Assembly (NCBI GenBank): GCA_947625045.1
Contig: CANQMW010000001.1
Location: 62,001-126,000, forward strand
DNA: 64,000 bases
Direction of reading: 5' to 3'
Origin: an uncultured Oscillospiraceae bacterium
GTDB lineage: Bacteria; Bacillota; Clostridia; Oscillospirales; Oscillospiraceae
In this document: positions 60,488-64,000 of the stretch, one piece after another
Position numbering within the stretch: the first letter of the stretch is position 1
How the letters are laid out: the number at the start of each line of letters is the position of its first letter
The notes under the pieces: model-generated
The model's input: only the letters and a program-made list of their open reading frames with translations
The model's database searches: none
Told to the model about the DNA's origin: nothing
Position numbers and translations under genes: made by a program

Positions 60488-60517
60488 TTGCCAGGCTGGG
60501 TTTTATCGTGTTATACT
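60488..60517 (+). promoter_or_regulatory. Promoter of the LytTR-GHKL operon, twin of the LysR promoter
   Basis: TTGCCA at 60488-60493, 18-bp spacer, TATACT at 60512-60517 with TGT extended -10. Same boxes and nearly the same spacer as 54441-54470. Confidence 0.75.
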
Positions 60518-60539
60518 GATAAAGAAAGGAAACGGAACG

Positions 60540-61265
60540 ATGCTTAAAATATCTGTTTGTGACGATGAGGCCGAAGAGAGGAAAAGGATCACGGACAATC
60601 TCCGGGTCTACACAGCGGCACATTATGAGCATGGTGTCGAATTTGACGTATATTCGTCTGCGCTGGAAATGCTGGAAGCATTTGACAGATCAGGCGCTCC
60701 TGATATCGCACTTCTGGATATTTGTATGCCCGGTATGCTGGGAACGGAATTGGCGCGGGATATTCTCCGCTTCAGTAAAAATACCGACATCATCTTTCTG
60801 ACGACCAGCTCGGATTATGCGGTCGACGCCTTTTCCATACATGCCGCGGACTATATCTGCAAGCCCTATACGCAGGAACAGTTCGACGCGGCCCTGGAAC
60901 GGGTCATTGTCAGGCGGGAGCAAAAAACATGGATCCTTCTCCGCTGCGAGGGGGAATTGCACCGCGTCGCGCTGGAAGATATTCTGTACATAGAGACCAG
61001 AGACAAACGTCATGAGGTCTCCCTTGCCTCCGGGAGAAAGCTTTCCGTGTGGTCATTGCCAGCGCAGGTTCAGGAATCGATCATGGGCAAAAAAGGCATG
61101 ACCATGTGCGGCAGCTCTTATATCGTCAACCTGAATCATGTCCGCTGCTTTTCCGGCACGGATCTCGTGATGGATGACGGGACCCTCATCCCTGTTCCAA
61201 GGCGGTGCCGCGCGGAGCTGAAGCAGGCGTATTTTGATTTTTACCTGAAGGAGGCGGTGAACTGA
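60540..61265 (+). CDS. LytTR-family response regulator
   Basis: A 241-aa AgrA/VirR-type regulator. Receiver domain 1-120 with phospho-acceptor Asp60 ('ALLDICMPG'), acidic 'CDDE' at 7-10 and Lys in 'CKPY'; LytTR DNA-binding domain about 135-235 with 'DILYIETRDKRHEV'. AAAGGAAACGGAACG before ATG 60540. Its stop overlaps the sensor kinase start by one base. Pairs with the next gene. Confidence 0.94.
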   Translation: MLKISVCDDEAEERKRITDNLRVYTAAHYEHGVEFDVYSSALEMLEAFDRSGAPDIALLDICMPGMLGTELARDILRFSKNTDIIFLTTSSDYAVDAFSIHAADYICKPYTQEQFDAALERVIVRREQKTWILLRCEGELHRVALEDILYIETRDKRHEVSLASGRKLSVWSLPAQVQESIMGKKGMTMCGSSYIVNLNHVRCFSGTDLVMDDGTLIPVPRRCRAELKQAYFDFYLKEAVN

Positions 61266-62545
61266 TGCCGGCGATCCAGATCATCATAATCGCCTTTTTT
61301 GTCAGCTTGTTGTTTTTCGCAACGCATCTGACGGCGGGGCTTTTGCTGCAGGAGAGAAAGTACCCGGTAAAAAAGACGGCGCTGCTGTGGGGGTCAACAG
61401 GCGTATTCCTTTTTCTGGAGGCGTGTTTCAGCTTTTTTTATCTGTCAAAGCCATGGAGGATGCCCATTGCTTTGATGCTTTCGTATCTGTACTTTTGGGG
61501 AATTTACATATATGTGTCGGCAGACGGATTCTGGAAGAAATGCTATCTTTGGATCACCTATGGCTGCGTCTTCTGCGTTTCCCTGTCCATTTCATTTTTG
61601 GGATGCTATTTGCTTGTGCCGAACGGGTCGGAAACGCATGTGTATTTTGTGCGGGGCGTGATCTATGGCGTTATCAGTTTTGCGATCTTGCTTGCGTATT
61701 ATAAATACGGCCGGCCGGTCATCCGGGAGATCAGCGGGTTTCGCACAAAAAACTGGATATCGCTGAGTATCGTCTCCCTGATATATTTTTTCGCCTTCGT
61801 GCTGGTTTTATCAAGGATCAGTGCAGATAACGGGATCAATTCAAACACTGTGCTTCTTTTCTCCCTGCTCGTGTGCTCTTTTGCCATGGCCAGCATCCTG
61901 ATCATCAGCAACATCCATCAGATGCGAAAGGAAGCAAGGGACGAATTGGTAAAGCAAAACGTTGAGTACCTGACGTCCTATGTGGAGAATGCGCGGAAGA
62001 CAGAGCAGGAGAACCGGCGCATCCGCCACGACCTGCGCCATCACGACGAGCGGATCGCGGCCATGGCCCGGGAGGGCGATACGGAGGGGATATTGGCGTA
62101 TCTGGGGCAGACCAAAGAGGCGTCGGAGCGTTTTCCCGCCTGGTGTCCCAACGTCACGGTCAACGGCATCCTGGGCTCTTACGCGGGGAAGGCTAAAGAG
62201 GCGGGCGTGGGATTTACTGCGCAGGCGGACACCCCGGCGCAGTCGCCGGTCGCCGACATGGATCTCGTGGCGATCCTTGCCAACCTTCTGGAAAATGCGC
62301 TGAACGCCTGCGTCGCACGGAAAAGCTCCGGTCCTATCCAGGTCCACATCAGGAATGTGGGGAATAAAACGGTGATCGCCGTCAGTAATCCCTGCAGCAC
62401 AGACTTGAAGCTGGAAAACGGACTGCCGGCTGCGCGGGGCGTCGGGATCGACAGTATCATATCCTCCTCTGTCAAGTATCATGGGGAGATCAACTATACG
62501 ATCCAGGAAGGCATTTGTACCGCCTGTGTGATCCTGAATCCATGA
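61265..62545 (+). CDS. GHKL-type sensor histidine kinase (AgrC-like)
   Basis: A 426-aa membrane kinase. About six or seven spans in residues 1-215 form the sensing part; the coiled linker leads to the phospho-accepting His255 in 'IRHDLRHHDE'; ATP-binding N-box 'NLLENALNA' at 340-348 and G-box 'GVGIDSI'. AgrC-like kinases often sense peptides, but no pre-peptide gene was found near. Translationally coupled to the regulator. Confidence 0.92.
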   Translation: MPAIQIIIIAFFVSLLFFATHLTAGLLLQERKYPVKKTALLWGSTGVFLFLEACFSFFYLSKPWRMPIALMLSYLYFWGIYIYVSADGFWKKCYLWITYGCVFCVSLSISFLGCYLLVPNGSETHVYFVRGVIYGVISFAILLAYYKYGRPVIREISGFRTKNWISLSIVSLIYFFAFVLVLSRISADNGINSNTVLLFSLLVCSFAMASILIISNIHQMRKEARDELVKQNVEYLTSYVENARKTEQENRRIRHDLRHHDERIAAMAREGDTEGILAYLGQTKEASERFPAWCPNVTVNGILGSYAGKAKEAGVGFTAQADTPAQSPVADMDLVAILANLLENALNACVARKSSGPIQVHIRNVGNKTVIAVSNPCSTDLKLENGLPAARGVGIDSIISSSVKYHGEINYTIQEGICTACVILNP

Positions 62546-62622
62546 CCGCGTCAGAAGAGCTTTGAAGATGTCAGATCCCCGCAAGCGGGGCTCCTCCATC
62601 GGTCAAAGCCCTTCTTCCTTTT

Positions 62623-62657
62623 CCCCACGCGACCCGTTTCACTGGGCTCGCGTGGGG
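62623..62657 (+). terminator. Large hairpin after the two-component operon
   Basis: A 10-bp stem (62623-62632 / 62648-62657) extended by a CCC/GGG pairing with one bulge. A smaller CCCCGC/GCGGGG hairpin lies at about 62576-62590. T-rich flanks are poor. Confidence 0.5.
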
Positions 62658-62794
62658 GCCCCGATAAGATGCTGGTGACCAATTTCGGGATAAAAACGAC
62701 CAATTTCGATATTTTTCCCTATTCTTTAAATCGCTGTGGTATATATACTAACTTAATTAAGGTATCGTAAGTTATTCTATAGGGAGGCAGAACC

Positions 62795-63091
62795 ATGAAT
62801 ATTCAAAAGACAGTGACCGGAACGACTTTGACCGTGAATCTGGAGGGGAGATTGGATACCACGACCGCCCCGCAGCTGGAGGGAGAACTCAGAAGCAGCA
62901 TCGATGGCCTGACGGGCCTCGTGATCGATCTTGAGAAGCTGGATTACATCTCGTCCGCTGGCCTGCGGGTGCTTTTGGCCATGCAGAAGATCATGAACAG
63001 GCAGGGCGAGATGATCATCAAAAACGCCAACGAAACGGTCATGGAAGTGTTTGAGGTCACGGGTTTTTCAGATATTTTGACGATCGAGTGA
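62795..63091 (+). CDS. STAS-domain anti-sigma-factor-antagonist-like protein
   Basis: A 98-aa single STAS domain. 'GRLDTTTAPQLEGEL' (18-32) and 'LDYISSAGLRVLLAMQKIM' (49-67) are the family hallmarks; Ser54 aligns with the serine phosphorylated in SpoIIAA. Such proteins switch partners with a HATPase kinase. The next gene begins 17 bp later with a degenerate ATPase-like domain, which may be that partner. ATAGGGAGG before ATG 62795. Confidence 0.9.
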   Translation: MNIQKTVTGTTLTVNLEGRLDTTTAPQLEGELRSSIDGLTGLVIDLEKLDYISSAGLRVLLAMQKIMNRQGEMIIKNANETVMEVFEVTGFSDILTIE

Positions 63092-63108
63092 TCGGAGAGA
63101 GGTAAACC

Positions 63109-64000
63109 ATGAACATGCAGAGGACAACGATCGGAACGATCAGACCCGCGGGGGGGGGGTTAAAGGTGAACAGCCGCAGTGAAAACTATCCCCTGTCCGC
63201 GAGGACGATCGACATAGTATCCGAGATATGCGTACAGGTGCTTACGGAGGCGGGGGCGGATAAAAAGGATATCATCCGCGTCCGTCTGTCGTTGGAGGAG
63301 ATCCTGGGCGTCTGGCTGGAGCCTTTGGCGGGCGCTATGGTCCACGTGGACTGCGGACAGAGATTTGGACGGGCTTATTTGAAAGTAAGCGTGGACGGTC
63401 CGACCATAGATCCGTGGGAAGACGAGGCGTTGGTACTCAGCAGCCGTATGCTCTCCCAGGCAGGGCTTTCGTTTACATACGCTTATAAGGACGGGAAAAA
63501 CTGCCTGGTCTGCAATCCCAAGAAAAAGAAGTCGTCCATGGGACAGGCGGCGGTGCTTTTGTGCGCGGTCTTTCTGGCGGCGTTCCTGGGTCTTGCCATG
63601 AGGCGGGCCCCGGCCATGCAGGCAGCGGCTCTCTCGGTCACAGAGCCCCTGTTCAACATGATCCTGGGAGCGCTCCGGGCGGTCTCGTCCCCGCTGGTGT
63701 TCCTGGCCGTCTGCTGCGGGATCGTGAGCATCGGCGATCTGACGATGGTAGGCAGAGTGGGCAAAAAACTGATCTTCAGAATGGTCGCGGGAACATTTGT
63801 TCTGGCGGTGGTCATGGCATTGGCGGGCTGCCTGCTGTTCCCCATCGCTTCGGAAGCGGGGGGTGGGATCAAAGGCAATTATTCGGCGATCTATCAGATG
63901 GTGCTGGATATCGTGCCCTCGGATATCATCTCGCCGTTCCTGAACGGGAACGCGCTGCAGCTCGTTTTCCTGGGCATCTGCGTGGGCGCCGCCCTTTTGA
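63109..64000 (+). CDS. ATPase-like domain fused to a dicarboxylate/amino-acid:cation symporter (partial)
   Basis: Open from ATG 63109 to the window edge (297 codons, no stop). Residues about 28-135 resemble an anti-sigma HATPase, but the N-box is degenerate ('RLSLEEILGVWLEPL', no Asn). Residues 145-297 are the start of a DAACS/SDF-type transporter, with 'EPLFNMILGALRAVSSPLVF' and then 'GIVSIGD'. A run of ten G (63150-63159) lies at codons 14-17; GTG 63166 (codon 20) offers an in-frame start beyond it. GAGAGAGG precedes ATG 63109. A soluble regulatory module on a symporter beside a STAS gene is unusual. Confidence 0.72.
   Translation, partial: MNMQRTTIGTIRPAGGGLKVNSRSENYPLSARTIDIVSEICVQVLTEAGADKKDIIRVRLSLEEILGVWLEPLAGAMVHVDCGQRFGRAYLKVSVDGPTIDPWEDEALVLSSRMLSQAGLSFTYAYKDGKNCLVCNPKKKKSSMGQAAVLLCAVFLAAFLGLAMRRAPAMQAAALSVTEPLFNMILGALRAVSSPLVFLAVCCGIVSIGDLTMVGRVGKKLIFRMVAGTFVLAVVMALAGCLLFPIASEAGGGIKGNYSAIYQMVLDIVPSDIISPFLNGNALQLVFLGICVGAALL
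63150..63159 (+). repeat. G10 homopolymer in the symporter-fusion gene
   Basis: Ten consecutive G within the first 20 codons. A change of one base would shift the frame, as in phase-variable contingency loci; a sequencing error is the other possibility. Confidence 0.8.

Noticed and set aside
1-64000. CRISPR arrays, tRNA or rRNA genes, insertion-sequence transposases, replication origin
   Set aside because: I looked for regularly spaced repeats, cloverleaf-like GC-rich stretches, rRNA cores, transposase or recombinase motifs and DnaA-box clusters, and found none that could be supported by eye.

Overview
The window is a high-GC stretch of a low-copy bacterial chromosome with the gene content of an anaerobic Bacillota, most likely a Clostridia / Oscillospiraceae-type gut organism. 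This is an inference from gene content: pyruvate phosphate dikinase, Rex, a holB-ricT (yaaT) pair, der-plsY, a DUF4830 protein, ftsEX followed by CwlO/PcsB-like activators, AgrC/AgrA-type two-component genes, consensus sigma-A promoters and strong AGGAGG ribosome sites. No rRNA, tRNA, CRISPR array or intact insertion sequence was seen.

Region 1 (1-41.6 kb) is mostly housekeeping. It contains: the end of ppdK; two small membrane proteins; an AT-rich foreign-looking islet (about 2.28-5.1 kb) with an unknown 208-aa protein and a protein with a C39-like cysteine-peptidase signature; a hydrolase; rex-mnmE-SDR on the minus strand; holB-ricT; an ATP-grasp ligase; an isochorismatase-family hydrolase; an orphan BMP-type binding protein; an oligopeptide ABC operon (oppABCDF); a secreted 5'-nucleotidase; RluA; DUF177-rpmF; der-plsY; rpsL-rpsG-fusA-tuf; DUF4830; RsuA; a CdaR/PucR-type regulator followed by ftsE-ftsX, two tandem M23 murein-hydrolase activators and a CtpA-type S41 protease; then greA-lysS.

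Region 2 (41.6-54.4 kb) is accessory DNA. The last 55 bp of a nitroreductase gene (42149-42203) recur exactly at 54372-54426, so about 12.2 kb lies between two perfect direct repeats, as in an integrated element or its scar. Inside are frameshifted mobile-element genes, a TIGR04076 protein and a compact divergent cluster. Its minus arm is an Rrf2 regulator, a NifX-like protein and a radical SAM 'mobile pair' A/B. Its plus arm is two tandem Sir2-fold proteins and an HD-domain protein. The two arms share a 103-bp region with overlapping divergent promoters and two related dyads. I consider this the best candidate for an undescribed system. A Nudix hydrolase, a DUF3781 protein, a split chromate transporter with its LysR regulator and a frameshifted DUF4143-type ATPase complete the block.

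Region 3 (54.4-64 kb) is regulatory and variable: a LysR-LacI pair, an XRE/zinc-ribbon membrane protein, a MATE exporter with an operator-like dyad, a lipoprotein-sized unknown, a graveyard of truncated genes (radical SAM, glutathione peroxidase), a LytTR response regulator with a GHKL sensor kinase, and a STAS protein followed by a degenerate-ATPase/dicarboxylate-symporter fusion. That fusion carries a G10 homopolymer near its start and runs off the window. The LysR and LytTR operons have nearly the same promoter.
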